Assembly (NCBI RefSeq): GCF_000025185.1
Contig: NC_013720.1
Span: forward strand, 4,774,001 to 4,838,000
Length of the DNA: 64,000 bases
Reading direction: 5' to 3'
DNA from: Pirellula staleyi DSM 6068
Lineage (GTDB): Bacteria; Planctomycetota; Planctomycetia; Pirellulales; Pirellulaceae
Shown here: positions 8,581 to 17,305 of the stretch, in pieces
Layout: each line of letters opens with the position of its first letter
Numbering within the stretch: position 1 is the first letter of the stretch
Translations under genes and position numbers: made by a program
Notes under the pieces: model-generated
Database searches by the model: none
What the model was told of the DNA's origin: nothing
The model's input: the letters and a program-made list of their open reading frames with translations, nothing else

Positions 8581-11500
8581 TTATCGATACATGCCACTTA
8601 CTGGCTGATAGGTCTGCTGCGGAATCGCTGGCTGAGGCGAGTATGGCGGAGCAGCTTGCGGCTGATACATCGGCCCCTGAACAGGTCGCTGCGGTTGCTG
8701 CGGCGGCACTTGATAGGCACCTTGCTGCGGAACAAAAGCTGCAGGAGCCACCATGTTCGCGCTGGGTCCGCCCGGAGGTGCCGCAAAATTCGCGGGCATC
8801 ACTGGCCCTTGTTGCTGCGGCATGGGCTGCGGCATCATCGGTTGATATTGGGGTGGATACTGCGGTCCTTGATACGGCACGCCACCAGCGGGCTGCACAT
8901 ACTGTGGCCGATTCATCTGGGGAGGCTGCATGGAGTTGCGAGCATCGATGCTCACCGGAGCCACTGGCTGAATTTGCTGAGGACGCAACACACTTGGAGG
9001 TTGCATCCCATTGTTCGGCCCTGGCGGAGGCGAGTTCTGGCCCATGGAAGGTGTCGCAGGCGTTGGTGCTTGTGGATCATAGACACCCGGTGGTGTCAGC
9101 TGAGGTGCACTGGGGTTATTGTCGGGGAAGATCAGCGGCGAAGCTTCCGAAGCAGGAGCTTGCGGCCCCGATCCGAGCAGCACATCGCCATGGATGTTCA
9201 CCACGTCGGCCATGCACCAACTCATCCGTTCCGATTCACGCATGTTCATCCATTCGATGTCTTCGTCGTTCTGCATGATGAATGGGGTGAGAATGATCAG
9301 CAGTTCGCGACGTTCGTCCGACACCGAATCGAAGCGGAACAAGCGACCAAGCACCGGGATATCCCCAAGGTATGGAACGCGGCGAGTCGACTCTTGTTGG
9401 TTCTTGGTAATCAAACCACCGATGATCACCGTTTGACCACTGCGAGCACTCACAGTCGTTTGGGCGGTGGCAATGCGAATTTGTGGCGAACGAATCACGT
9501 CGCCGTTGCTGTTGATCGAGATCGGAATACCTTCCGCTTCGGGACCAAGCTCCGACTTCTCCGCATCGATTTCCATCACGATCATTCCGTCGGGAGCCGT
9601 GCGTGGTGTCACGCCGAGGATAATACCGACGTTTTCTAGCACCGTATTGTTGATCGTGCCGTTGACGGTGAGTTGCGACGACGTGATGCGCGGCACGCGA
9701 GCACCGACTTGCACGAATGCAGGTTGGTTGTCGAGCGTTTGCACTTGCGGCCGGCTGATCACTTGCAGACGGCGCGACTGCTGGAGAGCTCGCACCAGCA
9801 CACTCACACTTTCGCTACTGGCCGAGAGGACAAGGCCGCCGTAACCGAGAGTTGGATCGGTGCGGCCAACCCCGAACGACGACAAACCTTGACCAGCGAC
9901 ACTTTCGCGAGTCGCCAGCGAGGTGGCATCGCTGTTGTTGCCGAGTGCAACGTTGTTGAACGGGAAACCGACGCTGCCGATACCACGATCGAACAGCAGC
10001 GAGTCTTGAATACCAAGCTCCACGCCGAGCTGCTCGACATCCGACAGCAGCACTTCAGCGATCATCACTTGGATGATCACCATCGGTGGCCGACGATCGA
10101 GATCTTCCACCACCTTCTTAATCTCGTCGAAGTAGCGTGGAGTCGCACTCACGATCAGGCTGTTGCTCACGATTTCAGGAACCACGATCACTTCACGCTC
10201 GAACTGTTCGAACTGCGTCGTGAGTTCGGCATTCTGCTGGCTCAAGTCGCGCTGATTCGTCAGCAGTTCGTTAATCGCTGTTGCCACATCCGCTGCTGGC
10301 GAGTTTCGCAGGCGATAGACCGTTGTCACTCGCTGACGAATATCTCCCTCATCGAGGCGCACCAAAATCTGATACACCACGTTGAGATCGCCCGTCGTGC
10401 CCGATGCCACGATGCTATTGGTACGCGTGTCGACCGAGAAACGGAGGGGAACCAGCGAACTATCTCCAGCACCGGTTGCCGTTTGCAGTCCGAACTGGCC
10501 TTGGTTCTGACCACCACCCTGTTGTTGCTGTCCGAAGAGGTTCTGCAAGGTCTCCGCCAGCGCGGTAGCGTCGCCATTTTCGATCGTGAAGACCTTGATT
10601 TGAGCTTCCGTGGCTGGCAAGGCATCCATCTGCTCAATCAGAGCCTGCATCAGCGGCATGCTTTGCGTTGGACCGGTGACGACAATCGAATTGCCACGTG
10701 GGTCGGCCGTGATTCGCATGTCGGACAAGATGCCCGACTCGAGTACACCGCGACCTTCACTATCGACTCGTAGTAGCTGCAGGTTGGTTGAGCGACGGGT
10801 GGCCGTGGCTGGCGTTTGTGCCCCTTGACCACTTTGCCCCTGTTGTTGCTGCTGTTGCCCTTGTTGCTGGCCAGCCCCTTGAATCTGACCGGTCACCGCT
10901 TCTTGCAGCACAGGGGCGAGCTCTTCAGCAACGGCATTCTTCAGCTTGAATATGCGCACTTCATTGGCACTCTCCGACGCTGCCACATCGAGCGTATCGA
11001 GCAGTTTTTGAACCTCGAGCAGATCCCGCTGGCTGGCCTGCACGATGAGACTGTTGGTGCGATACTCGGCGATCGTCAGGACGCGAGTCCCCAGGCCAGT
11101 CCGTGGATCGGTACCAAAACCGGGGCGATCGACAAAAAAGTTCCGGACCGTTCGTTCAGCATCAATCGACGACATGAACTTCAGTCGAAACACCTTCAGC
11201 TGCGATTCGGGCGAAACGGTTTGATCGAGTTTTTGGAGCAGTTCGACCACTGGTGGAATCGCTTCAGCGCGGCCGATGAGCATCAGAGCATTCGGCTTCA
11301 CCAAGGGAGTGATCGTGACTCGGCTCTGACGCGCCGAGAAGACCTGATCATAAATCGTGGCGACCAGGTCCGACAAAGCGCGACCGTCGACGTTCTTGAG
11401 CGTATAGATTTCGACAACCGGTTTGGTCTCTTCGCTCTGACGTTCGATTTCGTCGATGATTTTCAGAACACGTTCGACATCGGCCTTCTTACCACGCACC

Positions 11501-12525
11501 ACCATCACGTCGAGCCCTTCGAGGAACTCGATTTGCACGTCGCCAATTCGGCCGAGGCCGTCGTCGGCTGCAGCACCTTCTTCAGGAGCAGCTTCGCCGC
11601 CTGGAACGGCAGGGGGTGGAACAGCAGGACCTTCTGCCGGTGGAGCAGCGGGTGGTGCGGCACCACCATCGGCACCGGGCTGAAAGATCATGGTCATGAA
11701 TTCGCCGATGTGCTCGCGCTTACCTTCGGCTGTCGTCGGCATTCCTGCCGCTTTGATCAGCGAAATGGCGCGAGCTACGGTCATGGGGTCCGCTTTTTCG
11801 AGTGGCACAACAGCCGCCTGATCCCGCACGAGATCGCGTGGCCAATCAAGCACGCCAAGCAGTTTTTCCCAAGCGCGCCCTTGTCCCTTCGGAGCACTCA
11901 CCTGTACTTCACCCGCACGGCGATCGACTTTCAATCGAACTGGGGGGAGTTTTGGCGAGCGAAGTTCATATTCCGAGCTGTTGGTCGAGCTAGCCGTCGT
12001 GACCACGCGACGGGCTCCCAAACGTGTCAGAAGTTGTTCGAAGTCGCTGGCACCGGTGTTCCTGAGGCGATACGAAACCAGTTCCCCCATCGAACTGTCG
12101 ACGCTCTCTTGCGGCAGGGGGGTGATGCGCGTGGTCAGACCGTTCTCGCTGGCCTGCTGCTGTGTCAGGCGAATCGTCGCAGGAAGATCGGCTACCCAGC
12201 GTTCCACTTGTTTGTGGACATCGGTTGGAGCGACCAGCACGATTTGACGGGTGCGAGGATCGGCAGCGACACGGACGTCGGAACGCGAACGATAGTCGGC
12301 CTGCAGCTGATCGAGCGCCCATTGCAGATCGGCGCTGCCCACCGAATAGCCCTTCACCTGCACATCGGCAGGCTTGGACTGAGCCACAGGGGCCGCGGGT
12401 GTTGGCATCGGCACTTGAGCCGTCGCAGTCTGCCAGCATGCCAGAGCGGAAAGCATACCAACGGCAGCTACGCGCAGGCGAGAGTTGCGTTTCCAAGGAC
12501 TAGCGATGAGTCGCAGTGCGTTCAT
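8581..12525 (-). CDS. gspD: Secretin (GspD/PilQ family), large form
   Basis: Forms the outer-membrane ring through which the secretion system exports its substrates. 1314 residues, about twice the usual 650-750. A signal peptide (MNALRLIASPWKRNSRLRVA ... ATAQ) fixes the start at 12525, with CGGAAAG upstream. Many tandem N-domains follow (residues ~45-850), one carrying a Gln-rich insert near 548-565 and another near 675. The secretin domain occupies about 900-1100 (VSVLVRALQQSRRLQVISRP, and VPYLGDIPVLGRLFR near 1045). A Pro/Gln-rich tail of about 200 residues closes the protein. It is the last core gene of the secretion operon, separated from the preceding gene by 254 bp with two inverted repeats. 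Confidence 0.92.
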   Translation of the reverse strand: MNALRLIASPWKRNSRLRVAAVGMLSALACWQTATAQVPMPTPAAPVAQSKPADVQVKGYSVGSADLQWALDQLQADYRSRSDVRVAADPRTRQIVLVAPTDVHKQVERWVADLPATIRLTQQQASENGLTTRITPLPQESVDSSMGELVSYRLRNTGASDFEQLLTRLGARRVVTTASSTNSSEYELRSPKLPPVRLKVDRRAGEVQVSAPKGQGRAWEKLLGVLDWPRDLVRDQAAVVPLEKADPMTVARAISLIKAAGMPTTAEGKREHIGEFMTMIFQPGADGGAAPPAAPPAEGPAVPPPAVPGGEAAPEEGAAADDGLGRIGDVQIEFLEGLDVMVVRGKKADVERVLKIIDEIERQSEETKPVVEIYTLKNVDGRALSDLVATIYDQVFSARQSRVTITPLVKPNALMLIGRAEAIPPVVELLQKLDQTVSPESQLKVFRLKFMSSIDAERTVRNFFVDRPGFGTDPRTGLGTRVLTIAEYRTNSLIVQASQRDLLEVQKLLDTLDVAASESANEVRIFKLKNAVAEELAPVLQEAVTGQIQGAGQQQGQQQQQQGQSGQGAQTPATATRRSTNLQLLRVDSEGRGVLESGILSDMRITADPRGNSIVVTGPTQSMPLMQALIEQMDALPATEAQIKVFTIENGDATALAETLQNLFGQQQQGGGQNQGQFGLQTATGAGDSSLVPLRFSVDTRTNSIVASGTTGDLNVVYQILVRLDEGDIRQRVTTVYRLRNSPAADVATAINELLTNQRDLSQQNAELTTQFEQFEREVIVVPEIVSNSLIVSATPRYFDEIKKVVEDLDRRPPMVIIQVMIAEVLLSDVEQLGVELGIQDSLLFDRGIGSVGFPFNNVALGNNSDATSLATRESVAGQGLSSFGVGRTDPTLGYGGLVLSASSESVSVLVRALQQSRRLQVISRPQVQTLDNQPAFVQVGARVPRITSSQLTVNGTINNTVLENVGIILGVTPRTAPDGMIVMEIDAEKSELGPEAEGIPISINSNGDVIRSPQIRIATAQTTVSARSGQTVIIGGLITKNQQESTRRVPYLGDIPVLGRLFRFDSVSDERRELLIILTPFIMQNDEDIEWMNMRESERMSWCMADVVNIHGDVLLGSGPQAPASEASPLIFPDNNPSAPQLTPPGVYDPQAPTPATPSMGQNSPPPGPNNGMQPPSVLRPQQIQPVAPVSIDARNSMQPPQMNRPQYVQPAGGVPYQGPQYPPQYQPMMPQPMPQQQGPVMPANFAAPPGGPSANMVAPAAFVPQQGAYQVPPQQPQRPVQGPMYQPQAAPPYSPQPAIPQQTYQPVSGMYR

Positions 12526-12606
12526 AACAAAGCTTTCCGAGTAGCAGACTTCGGCGCGCAGCAATCGAGGGGACCGCGCGTTAAGGTCGTCGTACACGGA
12601 ATAATC

Positions 12607-12648
12607 GGCAAAGTTTGCCAAAGAGATAAGCGGATGTGGCAACTTTGC
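12607..12648. promoter_or_regulatory. Inverted repeat in the gspD leader (proximal)
   Basis: GGCAAAGTTTGCC at 12607-12619 and GGCAACTTTGC at 12638-12648 can pair through 11 bp with one bulge; the first arm is also a short palindrome by itself. It lies about 80 bases before the gspD start, so it could be a repressor site or a leader RNA hairpin. No T-run follows in the gspD direction, so a terminator is unlikely. Confidence 0.4.
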
Positions 12649-12665
12649 TAGAAGATTCGACTCGT

Positions 12666-12694
12666 CGTAAACGCATGATAATGAAGCGTTTACG
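12666..12694. promoter_or_regulatory. Inverted repeat upstream of gspD (distal)
   Basis: A perfect 9-bp inverted repeat CGTAAACGC / GCGTTTACG with an 11-base spacer, about 140 bases upstream of the gspD start. The size and spacing fit a dimeric regulator site or a hairpin; there is no T-run. With the proximal repeat it suggests that gspD is regulated apart from the rest of the operon. Confidence 0.4.
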
Positions 12695-12779
12695 TTCCGA
12701 ATAGGCGTACACGCACAACGTGCACCGGGGGGCTAGAGGCCCTGAAAGCCCTCCAGCCTATCACCCTAGTCATCCCAAA

Positions 12780-13979
12780 CTACGGCAGCAGCTGAGCTTG
12801 CTCGAGAACATCGCCTTTGCCCAGTCGATGTGGCTTTCCCTCGCTCACAAAAACGAAGTCACTTTCGCCTATCGACTCGACCACCCCCTTCACGCTGCCA
12901 ACCTGGAACGTCTGTCCTTCGGTCAAGCGGAGGGTCTGATTGGTAGGTCGAACATGCAGCCAAACTTCCCCTTGGCCCGAAATGCTTAGCACGGCTGTGA
13001 GTACCGTGAACTTGGCATGATCAAAGGCCAGACGGGCAGTTGGAGGAGGAGTTGGCGGAACATACGGAGGAGGTGGTGGAGGATCGGTCACCGTCACTTT
13101 CATCTTCGACTTCACGGTGGCGACAGGGGCTCCATCATCGCTGGCGGCGATTTCAAATTCGTAGGTGCCGACCTTCGCCGGACGGAACGTGAATTTACCA
13201 GTAGCGGGGTCGATCTTCGCTCCTTCAACTGAAGCCGATGCCAGGGCATAGCTCACTTTGTCGAGCGGATCGGGATCCGCAGCTTTAGCAGTCACCTCGA
13301 CAGAACGACCGATCGCAACGCGCTGATCGGAAACCCCCGAGAGCTTGGGAGGATTGTTCGCTGGTCCAAACAAATTGCGGCCAACGATGGACGAGCGATA
13401 CTCGTCGAGCGACGACAGCATCATCCGATCGCCTGGATTGGTAGAGATCGACGAACTATCGGGGCCGCCAACCAAGGAAATCGCTTCCACCGTCATCTGA
13501 ATCGACAGATTCTTCGAATCCTTCACCGGGCGGATCGTCAGTTTGCTGACACGGTGGAGCAAGTCGACTTCATAAATCGAGTAGAGCAGTTGTACCAGCT
13601 GATCAATCGAACCTTTGCCAGCAATGGTGAAAGTGTGGAGCTCGCCAATATCATCGAGCGGGCGCCGAGTCACAAAAGCGACGTCTTGATCGGTCAGTTT
13701 TGCCTTTTGGACGAGCTGAAAGAGCCAATTCTTGTAGCCCACTTCTGCTTCCGAAGAGTTGCGAGGCAGCGAGCGAGCTGCTAGTTCTTCGAGACGTAGC
13801 TCGGCTTGACGACCTTGCAATACTTCACGCTTTTGGGCGCTGATTTGCGATTCCAGCTCATCGATCCGCTTGCGTTTCGAAGCAAAGCTGGCATCGATCG
13901 ACGTGTAGAAGTAATAGCCTACGATCAGTACGAGCATGCTGCCGACACCGATCGCGAGGAGACGTTCGTTCTGTTTCAC
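12780..13979 (-). CDS. PilO/GspM-like protein fused to an Ig-like domain and a PilP/GspC-like domain
   Basis: An inner-membrane platform component, 399 residues. One transmembrane helix (GVGSMLVLIVGYYFYTS, residues ~11-27) is followed by a coiled coil to ~70 and a PilO/GspM-like domain (~70-200). Next come a cadherin/Ig-like domain (~210-300, with VEVTAKAADPDPLDKVSYAL and GTYEFEIAASDDG), a Pro linker (PPPPPPYVPPTPPPT) and a C-terminal beta domain (GEVWLHVRPTNQTLRLTEGQ ... DFVFVSEG) that resembles PilP or the GspC homology region contacting the secretin. It overlaps the preceding gene by four bases (ATGA), showing translational coupling. The fusion of PilO- and PilP-like parts through an Ig domain is unusual. 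Confidence 0.72.
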   Translation of the reverse strand: MKQNERLLAIGVGSMLVLIVGYYFYTSIDASFASKRKRIDELESQISAQKREVLQGRQAELRLEELAARSLPRNSSEAEVGYKNWLFQLVQKAKLTDQDVAFVTRRPLDDIGELHTFTIAGKGSIDQLVQLLYSIYEVDLLHRVSKLTIRPVKDSKNLSIQMTVEAISLVGGPDSSSISTNPGDRMMLSSLDEYRSSIVGRNLFGPANNPPKLSGVSDQRVAIGRSVEVTAKAADPDPLDKVSYALASASVEGAKIDPATGKFTFRPAKVGTYEFEIAASDDGAPVATVKSKMKVTVTDPPPPPPYVPPTPPPTARLAFDHAKFTVLTAVLSISGQGEVWLHVRPTNQTLRLTEGQTFQVGSVKGVVESIGESDFVFVSEGKPHRLGKGDVLEQAQLLP

Positions 13980-15565
13980 TGAACACCTCCCTTAGCTGCA
14001 GCGGCTGGCTTGGCTGGGGCTGATACTGGTGTGCTGGCAGCAGGCTGCGACTTCTCTTGCTTCTCGGCTTTCGCCTTTTCCTCGGCAGCACGTTCGGCTG
14101 CGATCGCTTCCATTTGCTCGGGGAAGATCTTGAAATCCTCCTTAAACCGCCACTTTAAATCGGGCGATTCAGCGTCGTATTTGGCTCCACTTCCCGAAAC
14201 GTTGTAGCCGTGGCTGCGAGCCTGCACTTCCATCCGATTGATCACGCCCGTTTCGCTCGCGAGTCCTTGCACGATCAGCTGACCACCACCGGGACGTTCG
14301 CCAACCGGCTGAATCGATGTCGCGACCAACTCTTCTACGCGGGCCTCTTTGGAAGATGGCATCTTGCGTGAGAGTGCATCAAGAGCATCGAGCCAAGTGA
14401 TGTCTCCCACTTCAAATTTTTCGAGCTGCGCGACATCCTCGCGAGGCTTCTTAAGCTTAATGGCGTCGTCTTTGGTGCGCCGCAGTTCGTTGCTAAGCGA
14501 GCTGATCTTGGTGTCGAGGTTTCCCAGTTCCCAGTACAAAAACATTGCGAACGACGCGACCAGCGAAAGGATCGCCGCTGCGGCCAGCACATAGACTCGC
14601 CGCTTATTGGGTGGAATCGGCCGCTTGCGAGGCGAAAGGAAGTCGATTGTTTCGGCGGTCTGCGAGCATTCTCCTTCTAGCATGCCTAGCAGCGGCGCGA
14701 ATGTTCCCGGAAACTCGGGCATGCTCTTGAGCTCACTCGTCACTTCGACGAGCGAGAAAGGATCGAGAAGCTGAACTTCCAGCGAGAGCTCTTTTTCCAG
14801 TGTCCCCTTCACCGCAGCGTGGTGGAGACCATCGCCAAAAATGATCACTTCATCGACCCGACGACCACCGAGCTGATTTTGCGCGGCAATCATCGTGCGG
14901 CGAATTTCACCGACGAGCGACTTCGACTGGATCGCGGGATCGAGCGAGGCTGGGAGTCGCACGGTGCGTGGGAAAATCACCTGTGGACCGATGAGCACCG
15001 ACAGATCGGCGTCGCTCGGCAAGAGGTCGATGAGCATCCGGCAACGCTCGTCGGCATGACGCTTGGCCAGCAAGTTGGCAGCAGCGACTGGACGGAGCGC
15101 GACACGCTTGAGCGACAGTTGTGCCGCCTGACAAACCGATTGCGTTTGTTTCAGAATTTCGGGGGAGATGGCTGCGGCGAGCACATTGGTGCCACCATCG
15201 GTCCCTTTACCGAGTTCGATATAGTCGAGCGGCCAGTCGTCTCCCAGCGTGGTGAACTGACGCAGCGCTTGAAAGCGCACCAGATCGGCAAGTTCTTCGG
15301 GGGGAGCAGGGGGAGTCGAGAGGAACCGGAGTTCGATACTGGACCGGCCCACGGCGACCAGCGTTTCGCTGCGCGCGAGCCCTTCTTTTTGCACGAGCTC
15401 GCTGAGCTTCGTCGCCACTTCCGAATCGGAGACAGTGGTCGCTCCATCGGCGGGAAGCAAGCTGATCGTCCATGCACGATCGATCGCCACTCCGCGCGCT
15501 CGCTTTCGGCCAGCCAGCACACGCAGCTCTTTGGCATCCCATTCAATCGCAACTAGTCGAGACAT
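13976..15565 (-). CDS. PilM-PilN-like fusion (GspL equivalent)
   Basis: 529 residues. The N-terminal ~310 residues have the actin-like fold signature of PilM and cytoplasmic GspL: SRLVAIEWDAKELRVLAG at the start, LVAVGRSSIELRFLSTPPAP, then RRVDEVIIFGDGLHHAAV. A single transmembrane helix (VLAAAAILSLVASFAMFLYW, ~ residues 322-341) follows, then a coiled coil and a PilN-like periplasmic domain. The tail is Ala/Lys/Glu-rich. It links the ATPase to the inner-membrane platform. In type IV pilus systems PilM and PilN are separate; GspL of classical type II systems is a similar fusion. The 168-bp gap to gspK suggests a possible new promoter. Confidence 0.8.
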   Translation of the reverse strand: MSRLVAIEWDAKELRVLAGRKRARGVAIDRAWTISLLPADGATTVSDSEVATKLSELVQKEGLARSETLVAVGRSSIELRFLSTPPAPPEELADLVRFQALRQFTTLGDDWPLDYIELGKGTDGGTNVLAAAISPEILKQTQSVCQAAQLSLKRVALRPVAAANLLAKRHADERCRMLIDLLPSDADLSVLIGPQVIFPRTVRLPASLDPAIQSKSLVGEIRRTMIAAQNQLGGRRVDEVIIFGDGLHHAAVKGTLEKELSLEVQLLDPFSLVEVTSELKSMPEFPGTFAPLLGMLEGECSQTAETIDFLSPRKRPIPPNKRRVYVLAAAAILSLVASFAMFLYWELGNLDTKISSLSNELRRTKDDAIKLKKPREDVAQLEKFEVGDITWLDALDALSRKMPSSKEARVEELVATSIQPVGERPGGGQLIVQGLASETGVINRMEVQARSHGYNVSGSGAKYDAESPDLKWRFKEDFKIFPEQMEAIAAERAAEEKAKAEKQEKSQPAASTPVSAPAKPAAAAKGGVQ

Positions 15566-15733
15566 GCGAAACGTATTTCTTTAGAGCGCGACATGTGAGG
15601 TTCGAGCCAATCCCTGCCGACGATCGGTCCGTAGGTAGTGCGCATCCATGTGCCACTAAGTTCCAACGCTCCCGAGCCAGCAAAGTTTCGCATGCTTACG
15701 CAAATTCTGCCACGAATTTATGCGTTCACGCCG

Positions 15734-17305
15734 CTATTGCTCGGTGTAATCGACCCCCAGGGTCTCGAGGGCGAACCCACGTCCCAGGTGGCTGATATCT
15801 CTCCAGAATACTAAGCGGGGGGCGGCAGTTGTAGCATCGAAAATCGCTTCGGCCCGACTTGCTGCCGATCCGCCCTGGAAATATCCCACCACCTGCGCCC
15901 GAAACACCTGTCCGCCACCACAAATGAAGGGTTGCAGCAGTTTCATCTCGTCGAGGGTCACCACCCCTTCGGCAAGCAGCCAGGTTTCATATTGCCGCCC
16001 CGGCTGGTCGGTTCCGGGATCAGCCGAACGCCGCGTGATGATTTGATTGACGATATCCTCGTCCATCCCCGGAATACCCCGCAGAATCGTTGCAGATGCT
16101 TGATTCACGTTAATCCGTCCCGGAATGGTGGTCGCCGGGTTGATCGTGGCCCCATCCATCAGCTGCGGGAGAAAAATGTTCATCGCGCCGATCTCGGCGG
16201 GAATCGGCGAATTGAGAACAACCGATGAGATCTCGCCCGAAAACCGAACGCGTGTTTTTGCTCCCACGAGATCGAGCAATTGCGACAAAGGGAAGCGGGC
16301 GGGGCGCGTCATGTCGAGCGTCCCTTGCGCGCCACTGGTGGCCTCTTGCGAGCCGGTGTAGGGACCATTCTGCCGGTAAGCGACGATGAAGGTCGCCCAT
16401 TCCGCAGGGAACTTTTCCGAGAGGCTGGTGTAGAGCGTGTTGAGGTCGTCGTTGTTGAGATAGATGCGGGGCGAACCATCGGCCGAGAGATTGCTTTCCA
16501 TGCTGTAGAGTGTCAGGTACGACGCCCAGCCACTTCCGGAATAGCTTCCGTCGTCAGCCACTCCTTGCGACGAGTTAGCACTTTCACCCTCTGCTTCGTG
16601 CGGATCGATTGTGCCGTTGCGATTCACATCAGCGCCAAACAGCAGTGCCGGAGTGACGCCGCGCACCAGTAGTAGTTCCTCGACCGTTTCCAGGGGGCCG
16701 TTCTTGCAAGCATAGGCCGGAGAAAGTCCGCTGTAGTAATCGATCTCGGCACCCAAATCACGCGCCTCGTCGTCTTCGTCAATCCAGTCGAGGATCGCAT
16801 CGGCAACATCTTCGGTCATCCCTGGCAAGGCCATGAGGAGGTTCTTCCCCGAGCCTTCCGACTGCGCTTCGAGTGCCAGCAGAGTGTTGAGATTCAGCCG
16901 CGTCGATTCATCCTCGAGTCCGTAGCGAAGGCCACCGTAGTTGCCAGAAGAATCGAGCGACGGTGCGACGACAGCAAAACTGCCGCGAAAATTTGGATCG
17001 GGATCGTCGATGACCGTGCGACCTTTGAACAGGGTCGGGTTATCGTAGATCCCTCCTTGTTCAAGACGAATATCGGGTGTGCTGAAGAGAAACAGCTTCA
17101 CACTATCAAGCCCCGAGTCGACGAGCGCCCGTGTTTGCGTTTGGCGAATCGAAAGCTCAGCCGACTCTTGATGGGCGAGCATCAGATCGCTGAAGGCATA
17201 GCTGCCGAGTGCCAAAAAGGCCACCACCACCAGCACCATGATCAGCACCATGGCCGATCGTTGCTTGGGGATCTTTCGACTAACCTGCGCGCGAGTGCCG
17301 GTCAT
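15734..17305 (-). CDS. gspK: GspK-like minor pseudopilin
   Basis: Tip component of the pseudopilus, 523 residues, larger than the usual ~320. The N-terminus has a leader ending KQRSA followed by MVLIMVLVVVAFLALG, without the Glu5 of the other pilins, as is normal for GspK. The central domain has helix-hairpin-helix-like parts (LLMALPGMTEDVADAILDWI; ILRGIPGMDEDIVNQIITRR). A DVNRNGTIDPHEAE loop near residue 224 looks like an EF-hand calcium site. The start overlaps the stop of gspJ by four bases (ATGA). Confidence 0.85.
   Translation of the reverse strand: MTGTRAQVSRKIPKQRSAMVLIMVLVVVAFLALGSYAFSDLMLAHQESAELSIRQTQTRALVDSGLDSVKLFLFSTPDIRLEQGGIYDNPTLFKGRTVIDDPDPNFRGSFAVVAPSLDSSGNYGGLRYGLEDESTRLNLNTLLALEAQSEGSGKNLLMALPGMTEDVADAILDWIDEDDEARDLGAEIDYYSGLSPAYACKNGPLETVEELLLVRGVTPALLFGADVNRNGTIDPHEAEGESANSSQGVADDGSYSGSGWASYLTLYSMESNLSADGSPRIYLNNDDLNTLYTSLSEKFPAEWATFIVAYRQNGPYTGSQEATSGAQGTLDMTRPARFPLSQLLDLVGAKTRVRFSGEISSVVLNSPIPAEIGAMNIFLPQLMDGATINPATTIPGRINVNQASATILRGIPGMDEDIVNQIITRRSADPGTDQPGRQYETWLLAEGVVTLDEMKLLQPFICGGGQVFRAQVVGYFQGGSAASRAEAIFDATTAAPRLVFWRDISHLGRGFALETLGVDYTEQ

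Noticed and set aside
10816-12651. Open frame of ~611 codons on the plus strand over the secretin gene
   Set aside because: Shadow of gspD: His/Arg-rich product without domains; the sense strand has a signal peptide and the secretin motif.
12729-12758. Terminator hairpin after the PilO-PilP fusion gene
   Set aside because: GGCTAGAGG / CCTCCAGCC pairs with one mismatch, but no T-run follows on the minus strand.
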